From Echinostoma caproni (Eukaryota; Platyhelminthes; Trematoda; Plagiorchiida; Echinostomatidae), in assembly GCA_900618425.1 (NCBI GenBank), contig UZAN01039695.1, positions 83,936-122,824 of the forward strand: 38,889 nucleotides of DNA, written 5' to 3'. Positions within the stretch are counted from its first letter, which is position 1; every line of letters begins with the position of its first letter. Position numbers and translations under genes: made by a program. The notes below the pieces were generated by a model. The model was given only the letters and a program-made list of their open reading frames with translations, made no database searches and had not been told where the DNA came from. Of this stretch, positions 1 through 10,600 are shown piece by piece.

Positions 1-390
1 TTTAGGCGCGATTAAAATGATCTACGAAGCTTGCAGTTTGCATTCCACGCTGGGCGGAGCACTTTGAGGCACAGTTTGGCTGACCATCAGCTTCAGTTTC
101 TCACACAGTTAATCCGGCGCACGTTCTATAGTCTGTCTCAAAAGATTCACCATCTGAGGCGGAAATCCGTAAAGAGATTCATGCTTCGGAGCGTCGCAAA
201 ATGCTGAGCCTCAATGGCCTCACTCCAGGTCCATCTAAAGATGAAGGAATAAAGCTTGTTAGAGAATTGGTGGCTCTGTTCTCCAGTTTTGTACACTGAG
301 CAGATCCCCTTCTCATAAGGAAGGTCACTGTTGTCAAACCCTTGTTGATAAAACCAAAATCGCGTTCAGTTCATCATCCCTGTCTATTCC
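1..390 (+). pseudogene. RTE-type LINE fragment (pre-RT and RT fingers), copy 1
   Basis: Decayed coding sequence of an endonuclease-reverse transcriptase LINE. Across several frames I see EHFEAQFG near the start, then SEAEIRKEI, LTPGPSKDEG and KLVRELVALF (about 160-285). These match the linker before the reverse transcriptase and its first motifs (family pattern: a KxAGPDG-like motif followed by LFKDGG). Stops and frameshifts are frequent. It is cut by the left window edge. Homology fades after about 390. Confidence 0.7.
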
Positions 391-564
391 AGCAGTATGT
401 GCATGTTATGAGTTAGAGGTAGTGCGTGAGCTAAGCGCCTTAAAGTATTATTGTAGATGAGCAGTAAGATCAGATTAGCCAAGCAGTGCGTCCTACAGTG
501 AATGTTGCTTGCGGGTCTGAGCCTGAATCCCATCGGACACATTGGATATCTCATAGGTGGATAA

Positions 565-1240
565 AAAACCACAAACCACGTACTATGATCAAATAAGGGT
601 TAAGTCGAATCTGCAACGTCACCTGAAGACGACCCTCGAAAAGGACAGTGAAAATTAGTTGGCAACAATAGCTAGTGAAATGGAAGATGCAAATGCATCG
701 GAGAAGTCAAAGACTATTCCGATTCATGCGCCATACTGAAGAGAGGCAAACTCCATTTAGTAAAACAGTTTGCGATAAAAGGGGAAAAGTTGTTGACGAT
801 AGGGAACAACAAATTGATCGTTCGGTGGATTACTTCCGCCAACAGTCCAACTGGTCTGGTGCTAACCAGATAACCCCATCTGCAACTGGAGCCCCGTGTG
901 CGATCCTCTAGCAGAGGCCGAGGGTTTATCTTGCATTCAAGATCTGAAGTGAGGAAAGGCGGTAGGACCGGATAGGCCTGTTCCAACTCTTTTAAATATG
1001 AGGGTGATAACGTCGTAAACTATATTGATAGCCTACTGCACAACATTTGGACTCAGGAGCGGATTCCTTGATTTTGGGACAAATAACTGATCGTTTTTAA
1101 TTTCGAGAATGGATTTCGGAATGACTCAGCAAACCACTGTTGGAGAAGATTGATCGTCATCGTCACCAAACCTCCATTTCGCCTGTTCGCCGAGCTGGGA
1201 AAGGTGTTTGCAAACGTTTCATTACCAGCGGAGGTGACAT
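565..1240 (+). pseudogene. RTE-type LINE copy 2, linker and RT N-terminal part
   Basis: Starts with RVKSNLQRHLKTTLEKD (about 585-645), continues SEMEDANASEKSK and then ERQTPFSKTVCDKRGK with LIDRSVDYFRQQ-like residues (740-850). It runs into RT finger remnants such as EGDNVVNYIDSLLHNIW (about 1000-1055) and GFRNDSANHCW (1110-1145). This is the usual order of the region between endonuclease and RT palm in RTE-type LINEs. It contains stops and at least two frameshifts. Homology is lost at about 1240 and resumes at about 1835. Confidence 0.7.
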
Positions 1241-1834
1241 CGTCAGTGCTTACATAGTGCTAGTTTTCTGCTCGCACCCGTCGTTTATATATGTGTTATT
1301 CACTGCCGTCTGCTTTTGTACTTTATTCTCACGGTTTTTCAACTCTGTTCTCCATTGAACTGATGAGGGGGTGAGGTGGTGTTTGTGGGGTGTCCTATAT
1401 TTACTGATTACGCTTTCGATCCATCCTACGGTCATGATTTGACGTTTAGTTATGTTATTTGATCCTTCAGTTGCATTGGCATACACAGGTGATCCGGGGA
1501 CAAAAATAGTCAGCGGAGAGGAGCACAGAAAAAGGAACGGGTACCAGAAGAACAATGCCAATTCACAAGCACGGATGATTTCAGATCGACTGGTAATGAA
1601 ATGTTTGCTAACAGGCAAAATGGAATTCGGTTCATCCGAGCAAAGAGATCCGATTTTCAATACTTTATCAACGTCCAAAGTTGGAATGGATGTCTTTGAA
1701 GAAATTGTGCGTCGTGCTCAAAGTATTAGATCCGTATAAGAAGGTTTGGATTAGCCACAACGAGAGAAAACCAAAACACAACAGCTTTTGGTTGATCAGT
1801 GTAAGTTTCTGCCGTATTTCAACGTTTGACTCCT
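1241..1834. other. Unclassified segment interrupting the RTE copy
   Basis: About 590 bases with no LINE homology, sitting between RT finger and palm sequence of one RTE copy. A 142-codon minus-strand ORF (1250-1678) and a 95-codon plus ORF (1452-1739) are open, but neither resembles a known family and both lengths fit chance. No clear terminal repeat or poly(A) tail is seen. Confidence 0.4.
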
Positions 1835-2231
1835 TCAAGGGAGAGTAACAGCCGTGAACGGCAAGCCCGATTGTGGCCTGGATGTGGATGCTTGGATTAA
1901 TGTTTGACGTTGCGTTCGAGCTGCCTCACGCTCACGATCGACCAACGATTGCTGTGTTCCTTGACCTGAAAGGAGCCTTGGACTCATTAGACAGCGCAAC
2001 TGTATTTGGTTCCCTTCTTCGAAAAAGAATGCCACTAAAGTAAGTTATCCTACTGAGGTCACTCTATTTACATACCTCTAGTCGAGTGAGAGTTTATAAA
2101 GAAGTATTTAGACCGTTCGTCACCAGCAGCGACGTCCGTCAAAATTGCCCTGTGTCGCTATCCCTGATCAAGTTCTTTCTAGACGAAATATCGCAGAATC
2201 CACCGTGTGTTCTCTAATACAAAGGTGTTGA
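1835..2231 (+). pseudogene. RTE-type LINE copy 2, RT palm (motifs A and B)
   Basis: One frame reads AVFLDLKGALDSLDSATVFG (1951-2010; motif A with its Asp), LLRSLYLHTSSRVRVYK, and motif B as FVTSSDVRQNCPVSLSL (2118-2168), then FFLDEISQNPP. Upstream, ERQARLWPGCGCLD (about 1854-1896, another frame) is the conserved block before motif A. In-frame stops at 2038 and 2215 and the altered motif B mark it as dead. A SINE follows directly. Confidence 0.8.
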
Positions 2232-2233
2232 AT

Positions 2234-2446
2234 GGGCGTTGCTGACCCCGTGGTAACGCTACCAACGTATCACCCCGGGGAATGTGTGTTCGAATTCCAC
2301 CACCACCGCCGCCTGATTTCCCCCATTGTGTATTGAATGGCAGCTCTTTGATTGGCCGCTTCCCCCTTCGTGAAAATTGCATAATTGTACATTCAATAAA
2401 AGGAAATAAAATGAAATGAGAAATAAATGAGAAATGAAAATGAGAC
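2234..2446 (+). mobile_element. tRNA-derived SINE inserted in the RTE copy
   Basis: Begins GGGCGTTGCTGACC, has a box A-like stretch (TGACCCCGTGGTAACG) and a box B-like stretch (GTGTTCGAATTCC, about 2286-2298), and closes the head with CACCACCGCC, which can pair with the 5' end as an acceptor-like stem. An unrelated body of about 70 bases follows, then an A-rich tail of repeated GAAAT and AATAAA units (about 2394-2446). It splits the LINE reading frame between RT motifs B and C. Pol III promoter function is inferred from the boxes. No clean target duplication was found. Confidence 0.6.
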
Positions 2447-2615
2447 GAGCTGTGCGATTTGGAGTACGCCGATGTCACTGTCTCTCTGTTTGAATGTTTG
2501 GCGGATGCAAAAGGGCTCTTGACAGGTGAGCAAGTTCTTTGCACCTTCAAAATGCAAAGTCAGGCTGCAAGACTAGGTGTCACGTACTCTCGCTTTGAAA
2601 CCAAATGACTAAGAA
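2447..2615 (+). pseudogene. RTE-type LINE copy 2, RT motif C segment
   Basis: The frame CDLEYADVTVSLFECLADAKGLL (2454 onward) is RT motif C, but the usual YADD is YADV, so the second catalytic Asp is lost. It continues LTGEQVLCTFKMQSQAARLG, corresponding to the post-motif C region. Clear homology ends near 2600. Confidence 0.75.
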
Positions 2616-2689
2616 TTAGGTAGTTGTACGACCAATGACGACAGCGCAGCTAAAGTGAAAACCACCCGCATTTTCAAGGCTGAAGAAGA

Positions 2690-2850
2690 GTAAGTAGCAC
2701 TGAAACATCTTTGACGAGGATGCGACGGTTTATTGAAGTCGAAAGGTCTGGTGTATTGTGCTACCGTTCGTTCAGTCCCGCTTTAAGGATGTGAGTCTTT
2801 GAATCTGTGAGTAAAAGATATCGAGCAAGCCCTCACCAGCTTGGCCATAG
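2690..2850 (+). pseudogene. Out-of-order RTE C-terminal piece
   Basis: Reads KGLVYCATVRSVPL, stop, GCESLNL, stop, VKDI. This segment belongs downstream of the motif seen at 2945-3010 in the normal gene order, and the same part occurs again at 3085-3190. It therefore looks like a second copy inserted or rearranged into the first. It shares an odd LNL-stop signature with the copy at 10.2 kb. Confidence 0.6.
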
Positions 2851-2924
2851 AGTTATCTATGTATTTTATTTTATTTGTGTCATTCAAGTACAATGTGCTT
2901 CTTTAGGGCAGACCGGGGCCCGTG

Positions 2925-3525
2925 CCTACACTGATAGTCTGTGGGGATCAGCTGGAAGTGATTAGGAGCTTTAATTATTTCGGGAGCTCAATTTCAGCTG
3001 AAAGTAGTTTTGGGAAGAGATATGGAGAAAGCCAGGTCAGATTTTTTCAACCTGCGACACCTGTGGCGCCGCAATGACATCCGACTATTCATTAAGAGAA
3101 AGATGTACGTCGCCGCGGTTCTTAGTGTTCTGCTCAGCGCTTCGGAGACCCGGCCCCTCACATATCAGAATGCCAATCGACTTTCTGTATTTGACCACCG
3201 ATATCTCCGAAGCATTGCTAGTGTCTGGTGGGAACATCGTGTGAACAATGTTGAGCATCGTAGTCATGTGCTGGGTGTAGATAGTCTTTCTCTGAAAGAA
3301 GTAATGACTCTACACCACCTCCGATGGCTTTCTCCGGTTTTACAAATGCCTGCCCATCGTATATCTTCTTGTGCTCTCCTTGAGCGCGCCTGAAAAGGCT
3401 GGAAAAAGTGATGGCTTCGGTTGTTGCAGCCCATCTTCCAGGCTGAAACCAGAAGAATAAGGACTGTCGTTGGTTAGAGACACCGATAGATGTGGTCCGT
3501 AATCCAATTCAGTGGCGATAATGCG
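2925..3525 (+). pseudogene. RTE-type LINE copy 2, C-terminal domain and 3' part
   Basis: GDQLEVIRSFNYFGSSISAE (2947-3005) leads into LRHLWRRNDIRLFIKRKMY, LSVFDHRYLRSIASVWWEHR and LHHLRWLSPVLQMPAHR (3010-3393 is a single open frame). After a stop the family's GWKK, GCCSPSSRL and RDTDR...SVA remnants run to about 3520. This is the standard C-terminal tail of RTE-type flatworm LINEs. The 127-codon frame is the best preserved part of the copy. Confidence 0.85.
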
Positions 3526-5056
3526 TTACGGTCTACCTGTTGAAATCACGGGCTCCATAAAAACAATAAACGAATACTCCAGAAATATGAAAAAGTATAC
3601 GGTAAAACAAATGAAATTGTTTTCATTCACTGATTCTATTAGAAAACCTTTTCAATCTGTTTTACATTCCACGGCTCTAACCCTTGTTATCTGTTGCTAT
3701 TATGGTTGCGTTGGCACTATGTTTCCTGCAAACCGTGATATATATATATATATTTTTATATAGATATATATATATATATACCGATCGGGATCACGGAGAT
3801 GCAGTTTATTAATTTCGACTGACCGTCTCCAGACCTAATTCCTAATTTACCCAGTGCACCTTATGCTCGGGGAAAAGCGATAGGCGAATTGTGGTGTAAT
3901 CGTTTGTATTTTAAAGATTCTATAGTATCTCCGTATGCTTATCCGTCGAACCAACAACTGGCTAAAAGCGAAATCTGAATAAAATTATAATCGAAGGTCC
4001 TGAACCGCATTTTTGTCGGCCGTTCGGTACAGTAATGAGACGCATTGTTCTGGGATAGGCAGGATGGATCTGGAGTTCCAAGTCCGGAAAACACTGATGA
4101 ATATGTATTACTGAAATGATCTGAGAAAAGCAAAACTCGAGTGCGTAGTGCCCTGAACTATACAGTTATCTAGTCAAGAATGGTCAGTAAAAAATTTTGA
4201 ATAATAGTGAGTTAAACTCAATGACTAGCATCCCACACCACTAATCACAAGGAATGCTAGTTTGCAAACAACAACTCCAAAAATGAATGCGGAAATTCCA
4301 TGACAAAGATGACGGCTAACGTAGTAAAAATCAAAGCACGTCTATCGTGCCAGTAGTCCACGTTTGACTGGGAAATCGGAGATTAACTAACGATTAGGGG
4401 GATCCAATTAAATAAATTTGGCGAGGCATAGGGTAATAACATGCTGATTTTTAAACGGAAGCATTTTGACTACTAACAAAATGATGATTGATTTCAAACT
4501 GCAATGACTTCATTTGTTGTGCAACAGTCAGGGGATAGAACAAGATGAAAGAAGTTGTGATTAGCACATAATTAGCAGTTATTGGAGCGGAAAGTCCTTG
4601 ATGGTTGGTTACTAAAACTAGAATAAACATATCCACTTTCAGGAACAGTGTATAACTTTAGTAATCTGGATCAGTTTTTATAACCCGATTAATAATGACA
4701 AATTTACTAGTTCGTGGGCTTTCATTACGCGACCAAGCAAGAGTGCACTCGTTGGAGTTGATTCTTATTATAAATCGAATACTTTTATCTGCTGTGGCCT
4801 GCGTGTTAGCAGCTGGCAAATGCATGTCAAGTAAGCATGCGCTTGCTGTTCTGCTAACGATTACTAGTCTGCATGATAGCCACAATTGGCGCACATAACA
4901 TGCTGACGGTTATTCTGTTTGTTGATCAGAAATGCATGCATTATTATTCTACCAAAGTTTGTGAACAAGAGAGCCTAATCAATTTCATTGTGTGACAGCA
5001 ACTATTGTCTGATGCCAGCACTTTTCCGTACCGTTTATACTCGTGCCAAGGCAAGC
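3526..5056. other. Unassigned stretch with a TA microsatellite
   Basis: Apart from an interrupted (TA)n run at 3738-3780 I see no gene or element. The small ORFs here (for example 4451-4636, 4658-4894, 4695-4898) overlap on both strands and carry no recognisable motif. Confidence 0.5.
3738..3780. repeat. (TA)n microsatellite
   Basis: Forty-three bases of TA dinucleotides broken by a short T run and one G. Confidence 0.9.
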
Positions 5057-5239
5057 TCAAAGTTAACGGGTACGGGATCAATCGCAAGGGTCAACGGGTC
5101 AGGGAGTCAGCTCCAGCCACTCCGTGGCCGTTGCAGTTGAATTCATGAATTCAGTCGCATGACCGGAGTTGACTCTTTCCATGACCTCTGGACCCTTGCG
5201 ATTGACCCCGTACCCAAAACCGGTGATGGTTAACCTTGA
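5057..5239. repeat. Foldback / imperfect inverted repeat
   Basis: The left arm 5068-5092 and right arm 5191-5215 are reverse complements over 25 bases with one mismatch. Outer arms 5057-5067 and 5229-5239 also pair (10 of 11). The centre is a perfect 14-base palindrome, gaattcatgaattc, at 5139-5152. Between them the arms align imperfectly, so the whole 183 bases can fold into a long hairpin. No transposase or terminal target duplication is evident. Confidence 0.75.
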
Positions 5240-6780
5240 CTCGGTCCTAATCCCTCTTGTGACATGTCCCTTTCCCAGCCACCCACCACTCCATTTTTGT
5301 ATGTAAACCACAGAAACAACTAATTATATTTACCAATCCAATCCACACACACACGTCAAACGTTATGCAAATGTGATATGCCTTTTACCTATTTATATAA
5401 CTGTATTAGCTAGATGAGGAAGTTATCGAAAACGAGCTTGTTCGCTATTTCGTTTTGTTCTCAAATGTTACAATGGGAACCTTCAATGAAAGCACAAAGT
5501 GTCCAATCATTCAATTTGGCCAATGATATCTGTAACTAACTGGAGGTCATGAATACAACTAAGAATACTGGATAGGGAAAAACCGATATAAAAACTGTTT
5601 TACGGTGAAATGAAGTTTAGCTAATTTGCGCTGATCGCACTAATTGCACGTCACAGTGGTTGTTAAACCCGAGGTATGTTTGTCTTTCTATGTTGTTTGG
5701 TGCAAAATGTGTGAACCCAGAGAGTCTCCGGTTCAAGTGACGACGTTAATTCCTTCTTGGCATCCTAAAAGTTTTCATAAGATTCAGCGAATCTAACGAA
5801 GCACATCTAATCACTAAACGGATTGGTGTGACCAGAACACATGGAGTACAATGTTGTCATCTGATGCCTTTTATATTCACTGTTTGTTGTTCACCAGGGC
5901 ATGCGGAAGATTGTTTCATGCTCATAAAACATGCTAAACTGTGTTGACAAAACCATCCTTAGATTTTTTGCATTTTCAAAAACAAGCCCGATTAATTTTT
6001 TTTGAAAATCTCTCGACCATTAAGGAAGTAAAGCTTATATAGAAAAGGCGCGGCAACGTCTGACATGTTTTCCAAAATTAAAATTTCGACGCCATTTACG
6101 AAATGGGCTATCCTGGTGTGATATCCCATTGGACTAATACTTTCTTTACGTATACCCCGGATATCAATACCTGCCATTAGTGAGCTTCTCTGATCAAAGC
6201 ATCAAACCAATAAAATTCCAATTTAAACCTTCCCAGATGCAACAGCGGCTTGAATTCAGATGTAAGTTTGCTGAACCAGGCTGCTTTCAAGTATTCATAA
6301 TGATTATTCGGTAATCTGGAATTCGCATGCATTTCTCTATCAATTCCAAAGTTTCTCAGGAACAAAGGTTAACGAAACGTGCATTATTCCAAAGATTTCT
6401 GCTTATTTTTGTCTCCAATTTTGGCCGTTTGTCTATTTGTTATGGAGCAGATATTAGAATGACTTTGGTGCTTCCTGATCGGTTGCTCTCAAGCGGGGTT
6501 CAGTCAGCAGAACTTTGATTTCTTTCATCTCTTCACGAGGCATATGGTTCCTTGTAGGAAAATCGATGAGTTTTAAAGAAATGGTAGGATTTTAGAGATT
6601 GCTGACTCCGAAAATGGTCAAGTTTCATGGATGATCGCCTTTTCATTTTCCAAAATACAAATATGGTCTGATTAACTTTGTACACTGGAATATGTGTGAA
6701 GTAACACCAATCGATGTTCTCTTGTGCAACTATTACAAATATTTGCATAGTTATTCTTTTTAATACCCACTTTCTCACAG
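5240..6780. other. Unassigned stretch
   Basis: No recognisable gene. Two abutting minus-strand ORFs (6177-6365 and 5992-6177) and one at 6533-6778 are open but match nothing I know and have no clear splice borders. The last ~40 bases carry a pyrimidine tract that serves as the acceptor for the exon at 6781. Confidence 0.4.
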
Positions 6781-7040
6781 GATTCTACTTTTCCCCTGGG
6801 CTTCATGCCTGGGAGATTACAGTGTATGCAGATATGCCATCAACACGTTCTGCTAAATGTATCGATCAGTTTTTGAGCATTGCAACACGCAACAGTAGTT
6901 ACTTTAACATCTTAGCTCTGTTTGCTTTGGGCCCAGGTAACCTTGTAAAATTTTCAATTCAAATTGGTCCGAAACCCGATGATTTGCAAGAAAGTCACTC
7001 CAATTTGCTTTTCGTTCCTATACAAGCCCTAGAAATCGCT
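6781..7040 (+). CDS. Orphan internal exon of an unknown gene
   Basis: A 260-base segment bounded by a strong acceptor (cccactttctcacag, ending at 6780) and a good donor (GCT|GTGAGC at 7041). It is open throughout: two bases plus 86 codons, phase 1 in and phase 0 out. The peptide begins FYFSPGLHAWEITVYADMP and has a Cys, an NSS sequon and a run KFSIQIGPKPDD; it is neither repetitive nor low complexity. I do not recognise the family. No partner exons were identified on the plus strand nearby, so it could be a lone exon of a gene with long introns or a chance ORF with lucky borders. Confidence 0.42.
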
Positions 7041-10000
7041 GTGAGCTATGGAACTAGTTTCTAAACCAGAGGGATAGCTATAGAAGAAATCTAAAAATCC
7101 TGCTCCACCGGCCTTAAATTCTAGGATTTCTTGCCATGGGATAATAGCTAGCCCATGTTATTTAAGTTCTTCTTTAGACGTCCTGTCGTTTTCCCATAAT
7201 ACTCATACTACTATTACGACTACTACTACCAATGATAATGATAATAATTTCCACTATTACCGTTTTTCTCAAATTAGAGCTGCTTATATTTGAATCCTGA
7301 GGCATGTCTTTTGTTCGATGAAGTGGCTTTTCGTGCTGAATGGAAAGGAATCATTGCATCAGTAGCAGCAGTATTTCAACGCAGCTTTGTGACACTTCTG
7401 TCGAATCTTGGTCTCTCTCATTGAAGCGCCTAATCGTTAGTTCACTCCCAAATCTAGGGCACATCCTTGTTCTCCTTGTTCCACTTACAGTGAAACTTAC
7501 CAGGAGATAAACAAAGCTGATGGTCTCAGTTTATTAGCATTATGGCTGTGGAAGGGACGCGTTAAAAAGCTTGCGATATCTGTTGCAGAATTTTTCAGCT
7601 CCTCTTCATCATCCAGCGAAATTTAAGATTGCTGGAAGACTCCACCAAAAAAACAGATATAACGACGTTTATTTAACTGTGGTAGGAAGCATTTGAAAAT
7701 GTTTCGCTGCACCTAATTGTCCAACTTTTTACTAGAATGTCCCCCAGATATCGTTGCCATATTGTATATTCTATTCAACTGTCATTTATCATGATGCATG
7801 TCACCTTCTTTTGACTTTTCTTGACCGTACAACAGGCTTTGGTTCACACTATCTACAGTCATCCTTCAGTTTAGGTAAACTGCCATTATTGAATTTCTCA
7901 TTATTGATGAGCTTGTGAATACACATGACGCACTGTCTGCATTTAAGGCTCATCTCATGATCTCCGTCGAATGTTCTCTTTAATGGAATGTATCAAGTAG
8001 CCTCATTCAAAGGGCATTTCAGCAAGCAGCTCATTCTTCTAGGTTTCCTACGTTAAAACTTTCAAGGAATTAATTAGTTCTTCCTGAGAATGTTTTTTTA
8101 AAATTTGATTGAGTTTATCCGAGAGCGTGTATTTCAAGCATACCACGTGTGCATGTGAGATGGGCTCTCTTTTGTTTAAGCGGCGCTAAACTGTGAAAGT
8201 TTATTTAATTGTTCGTTTACTGTAAAAAGATCGCTATATGTATATGCCTGCATTTGCAGAATCGTCAATAATAAGAACCACCATCATCTATGGTTATCTG
8301 ATCGTTCAGGTATGTTTGTAACGTATCTCACTGTGACCGAATGGCAAAACAACCGTACCAGCTGATCGAATAACACTTTCCCCTGTCTTCAATATGTCTC
8401 CAAAAGCCTCACAGGAAGCGCTATGTTCGTTCACTCAGTACAAACACAGATTCCCGAGTTAAACTTGAATCAAAGTTTAAAGTTCTATATTGAGTACCGC
8501 TTCATCCATCCAAGTATGTGTCTCCAGTCACTGTGGCAGCGATCGACATTTTTCTGTTTACCTCAAATCGAAGTGTGTAAAACGGCTGAACAAGAGTAAT
8601 AAAGCTGTCAAATCCCGACCATGTGTACAGAAAGTATACAGCACTATGCACACGTTCCATAGACCGATTCAGTTAGTCATTTTCCAGTCAGCGAGTAATT
8701 CGTCACCCAAGTTCTTTACCAAACACCGCTGGTCTTGCCTCTTGATGCTTCAGTATGTCGGGTGAAACATTTACATTGNGAATGAAAATCTTCCACATCT
8801 TACTCTCGTGCTCTTCTTATGATATACGGCGCTTCACAGATATTGTGTCGGCAATTCGCATCAATGAACTAGGGACTAGATAAAAAAGTTGAGCAAAGCG
8901 GTACGGAATAACACCATAAAGTGGATATTTTTAATAGAAAACAAAAACAGTACGCTCACCGTTCCAAGGTTACTGTATGGGTCCAAGAAACTAGTTTCCA
9001 TAAATAGGAAAAGTGAACCGAAACTTTGTGGAATATAGAGAAAAATATGCCGAGATAAATAATTAACTAGGCAACACGGAGTCCCCCAAGTCAATTAATG
9101 CGAGTTTACGTGACTATAAATCGATCTTCGTTCAAACTATCATTCCCAATTGACGAGTGTTTTGGTAGATATCGAAGAAAATCCCATTGGAGGTATACAA
9201 ACAGTATCTGACAGGCCCTATACTTAGCTCAAATTCCCCTAAACCACTTAGGATTTGCTTTGAAAACTCGGCAAGAAAAAAAATGATTGTTTCAGTGCTA
9301 CAATTATCAACTAGATACTGCATGTAGCTGTACATAATTTCAAATGAAGGGTATCAGTAAAAAGTGCAATTTCGATCCTGTGTTGGCTTAGTGTTTCATG
9401 TGACACTCATTAAGTGATAGTGATGACAACCGATTTGTCGAGGTTGTTTTATCTTAAAGCCATCATTATCGATTGTTTTATTGAATAACAGCTGTACAAG
9501 GTATATTCGGCTGGGCTTCCTTAAAAACTGTTTCCATGTGAGCAGACATGCAATACGTTGGCCTACTGCGACTGACAGCGTGGTTGACAAAATGCAGTAG
9601 TCTATTTGACTCTCATCAACTTTGTTGGAAACGGTTGGTAAGTAGTGAGTAACAGGGCGCAATTGCTTACGTAAAGCACTGCAGAACAATCACGTGTTGA
9701 AAGAGGCGGATACTGGTGCAAACTGTTATACAAGGAAGAACAACAGTGGAACGCATAACAGAGGTCTAAATCAGTAATAACTCGGAAATCAGTACTGAAC
9801 ATGTCTATCAGGGCAAAATAAGATTGTTCACTTGAGGTCTGCACACAATCTTGTCCTTTTTCATTCACTGTTGAACCCAACAATCAGCAGACAATTAGTA
9901 AAACTCAATCGGATGCGTACAGTACATTAGGCTGAATGCATGCATCTTTCGTTTGAGTGATGCAAACGAATCCGTAGTCATATCTCATTGAACCAATCGA

Positions 10001-10159
10001 ATTTATGCTATTCATCATGCCCGTTAGTAGAGTATTTATCATTCACAGAATAATTTACCGAGTGCTACCGTAAAAAGTAAAGTTATAAGCTACGTTTTAA
10101 TTTGACTCACTAAATAATGTTTGACTTACTTTACTGTCCATTCATAGATGTGCTCTCCC
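7041..10159. other. Unassigned stretch
   Basis: No recognisable gene or element. There is a short ACT/ATG/AAT-type trinucleotide-rich patch near 7200-7260. ORFs at 8490-8765 (plus) and 8876-9094, 9132-9335, 9396-9689, 9602-9883 (minus) lack known motifs. A single ambiguous base lies at 8779. Confidence 0.4.
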
Positions 10160-10600
10160 CGTCTAGTTCCACCGTGTTAAAAGTTCGTGTATATTGCGCT
10201 AGCGTTCGTTTAGTTCTGCTTTATGGTTGTGATAACTTGAATCTGTGAGTCGAAGATATGCGTCGACTAGAGGTTTTCGACTATCGAAGTTTACGTAGCT
10301 TAGCCCACGTGAGACGGAGCGACTGGGTTGGTAACGTNNNNNNNAAGGCATGAAGAAATGCACAGGGACATTAGATAGAGCAGGTGTATCTTGCCTTCGA
10401 AGTTGGGGTCCAAAAGACTCCGCAATCGGTCGGTTGGGGACATTGAAGGATATGGCAGCGAACCGACCACTGTGTTGTTCTTTTTCTCATTTCGTATCAG
10501 ACCAGAACGCTTAAAACGGAATGAATGAAGAGCTCGATTGTGCACTCTGTGTTGACCATAGTGGTTCACCTTCTTCTCCCTCCCTCAAAGTAGGTCCGAT
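10160..10600 (+). pseudogene. RTE-type LINE 3' fragment with a small N gap
   Basis: Before the gap (10338-10344) the frame reads KVRVYCASVRLVLLYGC, then a stop, then VEDMRRLEVFDYRSLRSLAHV, the C-terminal domain seen at 3085-3250. After the gap come GMKKCTG, SWGPKDSA and LGTLKDMAANRP, the last conserved block of the same family. The roughly 50-70 residues normally between them are absent, so the 7-N gap either hides more sequence or sits at a true deletion. An opposite-strand ORF (10300-10569) is a shadow. Confidence 0.75.

Noticed and set aside
1355..1400. ctgatgag near 1360 as a hammerhead ribozyme core
   Set aside because: No matching GAAA core after a stem, and no flanking pairing arms were found.
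1250..1678. 142-codon minus-strand ORF
   Set aside because: No known motif, no splice borders, and this length is expected by chance in 39 kb of such DNA.
5992..6778. Series of minus-strand ORFs (5992-6177, 6177-6365, 6533-6778)
   Set aside because: They suggest a decayed coding region, but I could not match them to any element or find splice borders.
9132..9883. Minus-strand ORFs near 9.1-9.9 kb
   Set aside because: No conserved motif; stops separate them and no splice sites link them.
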